8,095 bases of DNA from Leptolyngbya sp. SIO4C5 (lineage in GTDB: Bacteria; Cyanobacteriota; Cyanobacteriia; Phormidesmidales; Phormidesmidaceae): the NCBI GenBank assembly GCA_010671965.1, contig JAAHIC010000167.1, positions 1 through 8,095 on the forward strand, read 5' to 3'. Positions 1 to 5,222 of the stretch are shown one piece after another. Numbering within the stretch: the stretch's first letter is position 1; each line of letters opens with the position of its first letter. The translations under genes were made by a program, and so were the position numbers. The notes beneath the pieces are model-generated. The model worked only from the letters and a program-made list of their open reading frames with translations, ran no database searches and had not been told where the DNA came from.

Positions 1-25
1 TGCTGCCAGCTCAGGCTGTCTCCTT
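1..25. repeat. Left arm of 25-bp perfect inverted repeat at the window edge (probable fold-back artefact)
   Basis: Bases 1-25 are the exact reverse complement of 355-379. Identity stops at base 26, where the sequence has c and the inverted copy of 354 would give g. The arm lies inside the protease gene and replaces the expected conserved coding sequence after residue G152. This is the pattern left by a snap-back chimera or a mis-joined contig end, though a real small inversion or duplication cannot be excluded from this window. Confidence 0.85.
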
Positions 26-476
26 CAACAGTCCCCTCAAACTGACGCCCATCTTTGAGCGTCACCGTTACCCGGTCGGCCCCGTCTACCACGTGAGCAT
101 TGGTCAAAATATTACCGCTGGGGTCAATAATGAAGCCGGAACCTTGCCCCCGTAGGAGCTGTTCTTCCTGAGGTAGACCGGACATACCGTTGGGACCCCC
201 AAAAAAGCCGCGAAAGAAGGGATCTTCAAAGAACGGATCGGGCAGGCGACGTACCACTGTTTTTTCAGTGTCAATTCGGACGACGGCAGGCCCTACCTGC
301 CTCACGGCAACTGCGACAAAGCTTTCATTTGCCCCCGTGACCGGAACTTGAGCCAAGGAGACAGCCTGAGCTGGCAGCAGGCCCAACTGCCCAATGGCTA
401 AAAGGCTAAGGCATAGAAGCACAAGCCCACGAGATAAAATCTGAGTCAGTTGTTGGAGGCGCTGCGGTGATCTCAT
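1..476 (-). CDS. HtrA/Deg-family periplasmic serine protease (HhoA-like), N-terminal part, truncated at window edge
   Basis: Trypsin-like Deg protease that degrades or refolds damaged exported proteins in the periplasm or thylakoid lumen. Translating the minus strand from the ATG at 476-474 gives an open frame to the edge. Residues 1-38 are a signal peptide: basic n-region with R2, R6 and R16, hydrophobic core LVLLCLSLLAIG, and a likely cleavage after PAQA. Then come SFVAVAVRQVGPAVVRIDTE, an RLPDPFFEDPFF segment, GQGSGFIID and TNAHVVDGA. The His of TNAHVV (about residue 128) is the first member of the catalytic triad. Asp, Ser and the PDZ domain lie beyond the window. The family sequence is followed up to about G152 (21-23). 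The next six residues, DSLSWQ, do not match the expected (T/A)D-x-V-TDLAV and come from an inverted copy of the gene's own 5' region. No Shine-Dalgarno is visible. HhoA, HhoB and HtrA cannot be told apart from this fragment. Confidence 0.9.
   Translation of the reverse strand, partial: MRSPQRLQQLTQILSRGLVLLCLSLLAIGQLGLLPAQAVSLAQVPVTGANESFVAVAVRQVGPAVVRIDTEKTVVRRLPDPFFEDPFFRGFFGGPNGMSGLPQEEQLLRGQGSGFIIDPSGNILTNAHVVDGADRVTVTLKDGRQFEGTVEGDSLSWQ
355..379. repeat. Right arm of 25-bp perfect inverted repeat (authentic copy inside the protease signal peptide)
   Basis: Exact reverse complement of 1-25. This copy encodes on the minus strand the end of the signal peptide around LLPAQAVSL, a normal export signal. 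It is therefore the original, and the edge copy is the derived one. Confidence 0.85.
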
Positions 477-494
477 TGATCTAAGTTGATCTAA
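476..494. repeat. Tandem direct repeat of TTGATCTAA abutting the protease start codon
   Basis: TTGATCTAA occurs at 476-484 and again at 486-494, one base apart, giving a 10-bp period (one helical turn). Read on the minus strand it is TTAGATCAA twice, immediately upstream of and touching the ATG at 476-474. It sits where a ribosome binding site or a transcription factor near the start would act. Its function is unknown, and two copies could be chance. Confidence 0.4.
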
Positions 495-787
495 AAAATA
501 AAAGTAAAGATGGCTTTAAGGGGAGCCTAGATTGGCTCAGACCTTTAGCTTGTTGGCTGAATCTAGTAAATCTATTATGAAGCCGATAGGAAGCCAATTA
601 GTCGAATTGTCTTTAATTCCCATCGTGGCGGAGAATTCAGGGTGGCTTCAAGTAGGGGTAGTTAGACTAGGATAGGTACGGTTCTCCCTACATAAATCGC
701 TCGCTCGCCCATTCATTACTGACTCAAAGCGCTCAGCTTTGTAGACTGTGCGCTTCAGTTGTTGTCAATAGACTCCCGCAGATCGTC
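477..787. other. Divergent intergenic spacer between the protease and the thioredoxin lipoprotein
   Basis: These 311 bases hold no convincing reading frame or structural RNA. The spacer must carry promoters for both divergent genes, but I could not pick a -35/-10 pair of good match and spacing on either strand. Visible structure is limited to three items: the TTGATCTAA tandem repeat at the protease end, a weak inverted pair CTAGATT/AATCTAG (527-533 and 560-566, 26-base loop), and a short hairpin at 725-741. Confidence 0.6.
725..741. promoter_or_regulatory. Short perfect hairpin upstream of the lipoprotein gene
   Basis: CAAAGC (725-730) and GCTTTG (736-741) form a 6-bp perfect stem around a 5-base loop, GCTCA. 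It ends 46 bases before the ATG at 788. It could lie in the 5' untranslated region or be an operator half-site pair. There is no T-run after it, so it is not a terminator. Support is structural only. Confidence 0.3.
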
Positions 788-1192
788 ATGTCAATTTTTC
801 CCTTGCGTCAAATTATCAACGGCAGCCTGCTCAGCGGAGTGGTTGTGATTGGTAGCCTGCTCGTTAGCTGCAGCCAGCTCAGTCCCTCTGCCTCCGAGTC
901 GCTGTCCTTTGAAGCCCAACTCGCCAATCACCTGACGGCAGAAGGCGACAAAATGTACGGGGCTTACTGGTGCCCTCACTGTGCTGACCAAAAAGAACGC
1001 TTTGGCGACGCGGTCGATCGCGTGCCTTACATCGAATGTGATCCCAGCGGCGAAGCGGCTCAGCCTGAAGTCTGTCAGGCCAAGGAGCTTGAGGGTTATC
1101 CCACTTGGGAAATCAACGGCCAGCTCTATCCGGGTGTGCGATCGCTAGAGGAACTGGCAGAGCTTTCTGAATTTGAGCCTAGCCCCGAATAA
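788..1192 (+). CDS. Thioredoxin-fold lipoprotein with CPHC active site, like the VKOR-fused Trx domain of cyanobacteria
   Basis: The 134-residue product starts with a lipoprotein signal. A hydrophobic stretch (about 14-25) ends in the lipobox LVSC with Cys28, so the mature protein should be lipid-anchored and face the periplasm or lumen. A thioredoxin-like domain spans about 45-128. It shows MYGAYWCPHC with redox Cys62 and Cys65, a cis-proline motif GYPTW (Pro105), and a second cysteine pair, Cys84 (YIECDP) and Cys96 (EVCQA). The layout closely resembles the C-terminal thioredoxin domain of cyanobacterial vitamin K epoxide reductase fusions, which also have two cysteine pairs. No VKOR membrane domain is encoded beside it here. 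The likely role is thiol-disulfide exchange on exported proteins, or passing electrons to or from a VKOR or DsbD/CcdA-type partner encoded elsewhere; this is inference. The InrS-like gene starts 54 bases downstream. No clear Shine-Dalgarno precedes the ATG. Confidence 0.85.
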   Translation: MSIFPLRQIINGSLLSGVVVIGSLLVSCSQLSPSASESLSFEAQLANHLTAEGDKMYGAYWCPHCADQKERFGDAVDRVPYIECDPSGEAAQPEVCQAKELEGYPTWEINGQLYPGVRSLEELAELSEFEPSPE

Positions 1193-1246
1193 TCGCTAGA
1201 CTGGTAATCTAAATAGGCGACTCACCCACACTACTCACTGACGCTA

Positions 1247-1615
1247 ATGACGGCTTCCGATATTTCTCTTGATTCTTCCCTTGATGCTTTATCACTCTCA
1301 TCTCCAAGTCAGTCAGTAGAGCATAGTCACGGAGAGCATGTCCATGTGCACAGCGAGGAATCGCTGAAGCGAATTGTCAATCGGCTGGCCCGAATTGAGG
1401 GTCATATTCGCGGCATTAAAACAATGGTGCAGGAAAGCCGTCCCTGCCCGGATGTGCTGGTGCAGGTGGCGGCAGTCCGCGGTGCCCTCGATCGCGTGGC
1501 CCGCATCATTCTAGACGAGCATCTGTCTGAGTGCGTTAGCCGAGCGGCGGCTGAAGGTAATATTGACGCCGAAATTGAGGAGCTAAAGGCCGCTCTCGAT
1601 CGCTTCCTGCGCTAA
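1247..1615 (+). CDS. CsoR/RcnR-family metal-sensing transcriptional repressor, InrS-like
   Basis: This is a 122-residue all-helical DUF156 (CsoR/RcnR) protein. The core begins at about residue 39 with SLKRIVNRLARIEGHIRGI. The family's metal site is present as Cys67 (RPCPD), His92 and Cys96 (DEHLSEC), with the canonical spacings of 25 and 4. The N-terminal tail is histidine-rich (H26, H28, H31, H33, H35). His35 lies 32 residues before the first ligand Cys, the same offset as the fourth Ni ligand reported for Synechocystis InrS (His21 with Cys53, His78, Cys82). That supports a nickel sensor over copper-type CsoR. Such repressors are tetramers that release DNA on metal binding and usually control an efflux pump. 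No efflux gene and no G-tract/C-tract CsoR operator is visible in this window, so the target must lie elsewhere. The gene follows the lipoprotein by 54 bases on the same strand. Metal identity is inferred. Confidence 0.9.
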   Translation: MTASDISLDSSLDALSLSSPSQSVEHSHGEHVHVHSEESLKRIVNRLARIEGHIRGIKTMVQESRPCPDVLVQVAAVRGALDRVARIILDEHLSECVSRAAAEGNIDAEIEELKAALDRFLR

Positions 1616-1724
1616 CCGGGCATAATTCTAAGTTCTTAAAACCTAGCAGATGGCTAGCCAAAGGGCAGGCCACAAAGCTTTCTACCTGCTCAGAGCTGGT
1701 TAACCCTGATACAGTCTGCCAAAC

Positions 1725-1739
1725 TGTATACAGTATACA
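1725..1739. promoter_or_regulatory. Perfect 15-bp palindromic operator candidate upstream of the M20 hydrolase
   Basis: TGTATACAGTATACA is a perfect palindrome around a single central A (1732). The right half overlaps TACAAT (1736-1741), a 5/6 match to a -10 hexamer, although no good -35 lies 16-18 bases before it. Such AT-rich GTATAC dyads are typical of operators for GntR-type and similar dimeric repressors. A factor bound here would block polymerase. Transcription starting near 1748 would fit the chosen start codon at 1796. No regulator gene is adjacent, so the binding protein is unknown. Confidence 0.5.
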
Positions 1740-1781
1740 ATTACTTGATGCCCATAATTTGCATGACTGCCAGCTATCCCA

Positions 1782-1787
1782 GGGAGG
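1782..1787 (+). promoter_or_regulatory. Ribosome binding site that sets the M20 hydrolase start
   Basis: GGGAGG, 8 bases before the ATG at 1796, is a strong Shine-Dalgarno match. The earlier in-frame candidates (TTG 1745, ATG 1748, ATG 1763) have no such site, and the first two lie at or before the expected transcription start. Confidence 0.7.
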
Positions 1788-1795
1788 CTAAAACC

Positions 1796-3037
1796 ATGAC
1801 CGTTCAGCTACTGCCTATTGTCAACTGCGATCGCCTCTATCAGAGCCTGATGGACTTGGCCGAAATTGGCAAACTCTCGGAAACCGGAGTTTGCCGTCTA
1901 GCCTTCAGCCCGGAGGACATCAAGGCACGGCAGCTCGTTTGGCGCTGGATGGCTGCAGCGGGTCTGTCGGTTCGTTCGGATGCTGCTGGCAACATCATCG
2001 GTACTTTGCCGGGGAAACAGGCTGCCCCAGCCTTGGCTACGGGTTCTCATATCGACACGGTGCCGAAGGCAGGCAAATATGACGGTACCCTGGGTGTGCT
2101 GGCGGGCATTGAAGTAGCCCGAACGCTGAAAGAAAATGGACTCCAGCTCCAGCATCCTTTTGAGGTGATTGTCTTCACCGATGAGGAAGACAGCATGATT
2201 GGCAGCAAGGCGATCGCGGGGACGGCTTCTCTAGACGCCAATCAATACGCCCGCAAAGACAAGCCTACAATTCAGGCGCGGCTGCAGCAGGTGGGCGGCG
2301 ACTGGCAGCAGCTAGCAACGGCGCGGCGCACCCGTCAGGATATCTGCGCCTTTGTGGAACTGCACGTAGAGCAGGGACAGGTGCTGGAAACTAGCGGCGT
2401 TAGTATTGGTGTAGTGGAGGGCGTAGTCGGCCTGCAGCGTCATGTGATCACCATCAAGGGTGCGCCCAATCACGCGGGAACCACGCCGATGGAGCTGCGG
2501 CAGGATGCGCTAGTAGCTGCCTCCCACATCGTCTTAGCCGTGGAGTCTTTGGCTAAAACCCGGCCGGGGCAGCAGGTGGCTACAGTAGGGTCGCTGTCTG
2601 TCTGGCCCAACGCAACCAATGTGATTGCGGGGGAAGTGCAGGCTAGTCTTGATGTACGCGATCTTTCCAAAGCTGAGATTACGGGGCTAGTAGACGATTT
2701 GAAAGCTCAGCTAACGCAAATTGCAGCGATAACTCGCACCGAAATTACGATTGCCCCAGTCCTAGACGTGAATCCGACGCCTGCCGCGCCGGTGATTCAG
2801 CAGACGATTACTCAGGTCTGCGATCGCCTCGGCTTTAGCCACAGATCCTTGCCCAGCCGCGCCGGACACGACGCTCAGGCTATGGGCCGCTTCACCGACA
2901 TGGGCATGATTTTTGTTCCCAGTGAAGGCGGCATCAGCCACTCCGAAATTGAATACACCTCCCCAGAACACTGCGCTCAGGGGGCCACCGTTTTGCTGCA
3001 AACCCTGCTAGAACTCGATCAGCACTATTCTGACTAA
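1796..3037 (+). CDS. M20-family metallo-amidohydrolase (allantoate amidohydrolase / N-carbamoyl-L-amino acid hydrolase type)
   Basis: This 413-residue cytoplasmic enzyme hydrolyses ureido or carbamoyl amides with a two-metal centre. Numbered from the ATG at 1796, the metal-site motifs are GSHIDTV (His85), KYDGTLGV (Asp96, the bridging ligand), FTDEED (Glu130/131, base and ligand), VELHVEQG (His189) and GGISHSE (His381). The inserted dimerisation domain (about 200-320) has GAPNHAGTTPM (His225), PNATNV and DVRD, which in the family supply substrate and inter-subunit contacts. SRAGHDAQAM follows near 353-362. Motifs and length fit the AllC / HyuC / beta-ureidopropionase group. LHVEQG and GGISHS favour allantoate or N-carbamoyl amino acids over peptides, but the substrate cannot be fixed from sequence. 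A longer frame from TTG 1745 exists; 1796 is preferred for its ribosome binding site. No other ureide gene is nearby. The stop is 5 bases from that of the convergent permease. Confidence 0.9.
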   Translation: MTVQLLPIVNCDRLYQSLMDLAEIGKLSETGVCRLAFSPEDIKARQLVWRWMAAAGLSVRSDAAGNIIGTLPGKQAAPALATGSHIDTVPKAGKYDGTLGVLAGIEVARTLKENGLQLQHPFEVIVFTDEEDSMIGSKAIAGTASLDANQYARKDKPTIQARLQQVGGDWQQLATARRTRQDICAFVELHVEQGQVLETSGVSIGVVEGVVGLQRHVITIKGAPNHAGTTPMELRQDALVAASHIVLAVESLAKTRPGQQVATVGSLSVWPNATNVIAGEVQASLDVRDLSKAEITGLVDDLKAQLTQIAAITRTEITIAPVLDVNPTPAAPVIQQTITQVCDRLGFSHRSLPSRAGHDAQAMGRFTDMGMIFVPSEGGISHSEIEYTSPEHCAQGATVLLQTLLELDQHYSD

Positions 3038-3042
3038 GCTGT

Positions 3043-3933
3043 CTACAGAGCGCTGAGCCACAGCACTCCCGGCAGCGTCAGGAAGCTGAGAAAGGTAGAC
3101 AGCACAATTGTTCGCGCCACCCGTACCGTGTCACCGCCTAGCTCGGTCACCCAAATCAGCGAGTTGACGGCGACGGGCATGGCCGCCTGCAGCACCAATA
3201 CCTGTAAATCCAAACCCTCTAGCCCTAGCACTCGGCCAATGCTGTAGGCCATTAAAGGCGACACGATTAGCCTCAGCCCTGAGCCAAATAGCTCATAGGG
3301 ACCGAAGGCGAACTGGGTCTGGGAGAGCTGAATGCCCAAGGTCAGCAGCGCGATGGGGATGGCACCGCCGCTCAGCAGCGTCACGCCGCGATTAATCGCC
3401 TCCGGCAGTGCCTCGTTGCCAATTTGTAAGCCCAAGCCAAGTAGCGCCGCCCAAAAGACAGGTAGCTGCACTGTGAAGCGCACTCCGGCTCGAATCCCGG
3501 TGCCTTTCAGCACAATCGGAAAGACGCTAGCCACCATCAGGCTTGATCCCACTAAATAGACAACCGCTCGCTCTAGCCCCGCCTCCCCCAGAGAAAACAG
3601 GACGAAGGGCAGCCCCATATTGCCGACGTTGGCAAATAGGGTGGTCGCAATCAGGCTCTTTTGCTCATCCGGTGAAAACTTAAGGCTGCGGCCTAGACCT
3701 CTTGCTAGCAGATAAAGCAGCGCGGTGTTAAGCAAAAAAGCGGCTACCAGGGCGATCGCACTCCTCAGCCCCAGCGTTGTCTCAGCCAGGCTGGTCAACA
3801 CCAGCGCTGGCAGCAGAGCGTAAATATTCAGTCGGGCCAGGGTGCGCAAATCTAGATCAAAGCTGCGTCCGACGCAAACGCCCGCTAGCGCCACCAGGGC
3901 GATCGGCAGCACCGCCGAAATCAAAACAGTCAT
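3043..3933 (-). CDS. AEC (auxin efflux carrier) family permease
   Basis: This is a 296-residue integral inner-membrane protein of the bile/arsenite/riboflavin transporter superfamily, with about ten hydrophobic segments in two five-helix halves. Conserved AEC features include an N-terminal helix TVLISAVLPIALVALAGVCVG, then LNIYALLPALVLTSLA, and the half-repeat motif FANVGNMGLPFVLFSLGE (Asn102, Asn105, Pro109) with AVVY after it. The second half has GGAIPIALLTLGIQL and QAAMPVAVNSLIW. Bacterial relatives export or import small organic anions such as malate or malonate. The substrate is unknown here, and auxin should not be read from the family name. The frame opens with TTG at 3978, but the ATG at 3933 starts directly before the first helix as in relatives, so I prefer it. 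Neither start has a clear ribosome binding site. It is convergent with the M20 gene, so not in its operon. Confidence 0.85.
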   Translation of the reverse strand: MTVLISAVLPIALVALAGVCVGRSFDLDLRTLARLNIYALLPALVLTSLAETTLGLRSAIALVAAFLLNTALLYLLARGLGRSLKFSPDEQKSLIATTLFANVGNMGLPFVLFSLGEAGLERAVVYLVGSSLMVASVFPIVLKGTGIRAGVRFTVQLPVFWAALLGLGLQIGNEALPEAINRGVTLLSGGAIPIALLTLGIQLSQTQFAFGPYELFGSGLRLIVSPLMAYSIGRVLGLEGLDLQVLVLQAAMPVAVNSLIWVTELGGDTVRVARTIVLSTFLSFLTLPGVLWLSAL

Positions 3934-4194
3934 AAACAGAGAAAAGAGTTGGAGGTCTTGCAAACAGGCTGATGACAAACTTATAGCTGGATGAGACCGG
4001 TTTTCTGATCGATACGCTTCAACCCCAGCTCAGCTATCAATAAACACCAGATACCCGACGAATATATCTACCCTGCAGGCGTTACTGTCTCAAAAAGCTG
4101 CGGTTTAATGAAGGCTGTGGTGTGGTTTCAAATTATTTTGAGCTGCTTATTTCGAACTACATAGTTAAGCGGCTCAAAACTCATCGGTTCTTCC
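3934..4194. other. Divergent spacer between the permease and the RDD protein
   Basis: These 261 bases have no supported gene apart from the possible 15-codon TTG extension of the permease up to 3978. The spacer should contain the promoter of the rpmG-rpsR operon (rightward) and that of the permease (leftward). The only strong structure is the 14-bp inverted repeat at 4136-4179. Confidence 0.55.
4136..4179. promoter_or_regulatory. 14-bp inverted repeat just upstream of the RDD-rpmG-rpsR operon
   Basis: The arms are TTTTGAGCTGCTTA (4136-4149) and TAAGCGGCTCAAAA (4166-4179). They pair over 14 positions with one T/G step (a G-U wobble in RNA), around a 16-base loop, and end 15 bases before the ATG at 4195. 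There is no T-run after it, so a terminator is unlikely. A possible promoter is TTGAGC (4138-4143) with a 16-base spacer to CATAGT (4160-4165), each 4/6 to consensus. The arms would then overlap the -35 and lie just after the -10, as an operator would. If it is transcribed instead, it would be a 5'-leader hairpin next to the start codon. Confidence 0.5.
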
Positions 4195-4719
4195 ATGTCT
4201 TCCCTAATTCGCTATCCCAAAGTGCCGCTTTGGCGTCGAGGAACCGCTTTGGCGGTTGACTGTCTGCCTGTCGGCTTGATCAGCGCTCTGGCCGCTAACA
4301 ACCTAGTGATTTGGCTGCTGCTGTTTATTCCGGTCTGGCTAGGACTGCGGGTAGCCGTCGTGTTGAACAACCAGGGGCAGAGTCTGGGCCGCTGGGCATT
4401 CAACATGCGGATTGCGGAATTGCACAAAGGCAAGACGCCGCTGCTGCCAGTGCTACTAAAGCGGGAAGCGCTGATTGGGCTAGAATGTGGGCTGGCGGTT
4501 TTTGGCCTGATGCGGCTGGGGCCAATGGCGGCTTGGGCCGTTATTCTACTTTTGCCGCTGCTGGGGGATGCCTGCGTGATGCTAGCAGATCCGATTAACA
4601 AGCAGACTCTACACGATCGCATTGCCGCTACAGCAGTGATTCCCAGTCGGCGGGGCTATCGTCTAGACCTGAAAATCAGGAAAATAGTTGCCATTGTCCG
4701 GCAGCGTATGAAAAAATAG
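4195..4719 (+). CDS. RDD-family membrane protein
   Basis: This 174-residue inner-membrane protein has the RDD signature: paired arginines with a following aspartate near the first helix (WRRGTALAVDCLPVG; Arg14, Arg15, Asp22), GQSLGRWAFNMRI (Gly65, Arg66) after the second helix, and a C-terminal LHDRIAAT (His140, Asp141, Arg142) after the last. Hydrophobic segments lie at about 23-55 (two helices), 94-108 and 111-130. A basic tail (RLDLKIRKIVAIVRQRMKK) probably lies in the cytoplasm. RDD proteins are small and mostly uncharacterised, with some reports of a role in ion transport or stress; no function can be assigned here. The stop is 41 bases before rpmG on the same strand, so it probably leads the ribosomal-protein operon. 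Confidence 0.8.
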   Translation: MSSLIRYPKVPLWRRGTALAVDCLPVGLISALAANNLVIWLLLFIPVWLGLRVAVVLNNQGQSLGRWAFNMRIAELHKGKTPLLPVLLKREALIGLECGLAVFGLMRLGPMAAWAVILLLPLLGDACVMLADPINKQTLHDRIAATAVIPSRRGYRLDLKIRKIVAIVRQRMKK

Positions 4720-4760
4720 TAATTTGTGTCTAATCTTCTAGCTGCAGTCTTAAATCAGTC

Positions 4761-4949
4761 ATGGCTAAAGGCGTTCGCATTATCATCACCCTAGAGTGCA
4801 CCGAGTGTCGCACCAATACCGACAAGCGTTCGGCTGGGGTTTCTCGTTACACCACGACGAAGAATCGTCGTAACACTACAGGGCGTCTGGAACTGAAAAA
4901 GTTCTGCACCCACTGCAATACGCATACTGTTCACAAAGAGATTAAGTAA
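4761..4949 (+). CDS. rpmG: 50S ribosomal protein bL33
   Basis: This 62-residue protein of the large subunit sits near the E-site. [19 protein letters not shown] and the C-terminal [16 protein letters not shown] are diagnostic. Both CxxC pairs are intact (Cys13/Cys16 and Cys49/Cys52), so this is the zinc-binding C+ form. Length and the internal [12 protein letters not shown] block match cyanobacterial and plastid versions. The ATG has no evident Shine-Dalgarno. rpsR starts 14 bases after the stop. The rpmG-rpsR order is the same as rpl33-rps18 in chloroplast genomes. Confidence 0.97.
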   Translation: MAKGVRIIITLECTECRTNTDKRSAGVSRYTTTKNRRNTTGRLELKKFCTHCNTHTVHKEIK

Positions 4950-4963
4950 GTACGACTTGAACT

Positions 4964-5179
4964 ATGGCCTATTTTCGTCGCCGGGTTTCTCCCATCAAGC
5001 CTAACGAAGCCATCGACTACAAGGATGTCGATTTGCTGCGCAAGTTTATTACCGAACGCGGTAAGATTTTGCCTCGCCGGATTACGGGTTTAACCGCCAA
5101 GCAGCAGCGGGACTTGACCACCGCTATCAAGCGATCGCGGGCACTGGCTTTGCTGCCCTATGTCAACCGCGAAGGATGA
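4964..5179 (+). CDS. rpsR: 30S ribosomal protein bS18
   Basis: This 71-residue small-subunit protein of the platform binds next to bS6. The conserved core is complete: [26 protein letters not shown] followed by [23 protein letters not shown]. The N-terminus ([13 protein letters not shown]) is short and basic, without a zinc-binding cysteine. It is 14 bases after rpmG and 43 bases before the exoribonuclease, all on one strand, so co-transcription is likely. Only a weak purine-rich stretch precedes the ATG. Confidence 0.97.
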   Translation: MAYFRRRVSPIKPNEAIDYKDVDLLRKFITERGKILPRRITGLTAKQQRDLTTAIKRSRALALLPYVNREG

Positions 5180-5208
5180 TGTTGCCTAGCTAGAGATGTA
5201 GACAGATG

Positions 5209-5213
5209 AAGGA
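5209..5213 (+). promoter_or_regulatory. Ribosome binding site for the GTG start of the exoribonuclease
   Basis: AAGGA lies 9 bases before the GTG at 5223. The protein has no in-frame ATG nearby that keeps the conserved N-terminal KGKLIEF segment, so this site decides the start. Confidence 0.65.
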
Positions 5214-5222
5214 CAGGGTACG

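Noticed and set aside
1616..1744. A terminator after the InrS-like gene.
   Set aside because: The spacer has small dyads (GGCTAGCC, AAAGCTTT, AGCAG/CTGCT) but no stem of useful length followed by a T-run.
1745..1795. Longer N-terminus of the M20 hydrolase from TTG 1745 or ATG 1748.
   Set aside because: The extra residues (MPIICMTASYPREAKT) have no ribosome binding site and begin at the expected transcription start. The ATG at 1796 has GGGAGG 8 bases upstream.
2762..3001. Antisense open frames within the M20 hydrolase and other genes (for example 2762-3001 and 6034-6354 on the minus strand).
   Set aside because: They lie opposite well-supported coding sequence, have no motif or ribosome binding site, and are explained by codon composition.
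3934..3978. Longer permease start at TTG 3978.
   Set aside because: It adds 15 residues before the first helix with a rare start codon and no ribosome binding site. The ATG at 3933 fits the family N-terminus better.
4212..4622. A 136-codon open frame antisense to the RDD gene.
   Set aside because: The translation is rich in Ser, Arg and Pro with no recognisable motif, and it lies wholly opposite a gene with clear family signatures. It is a shadow frame.
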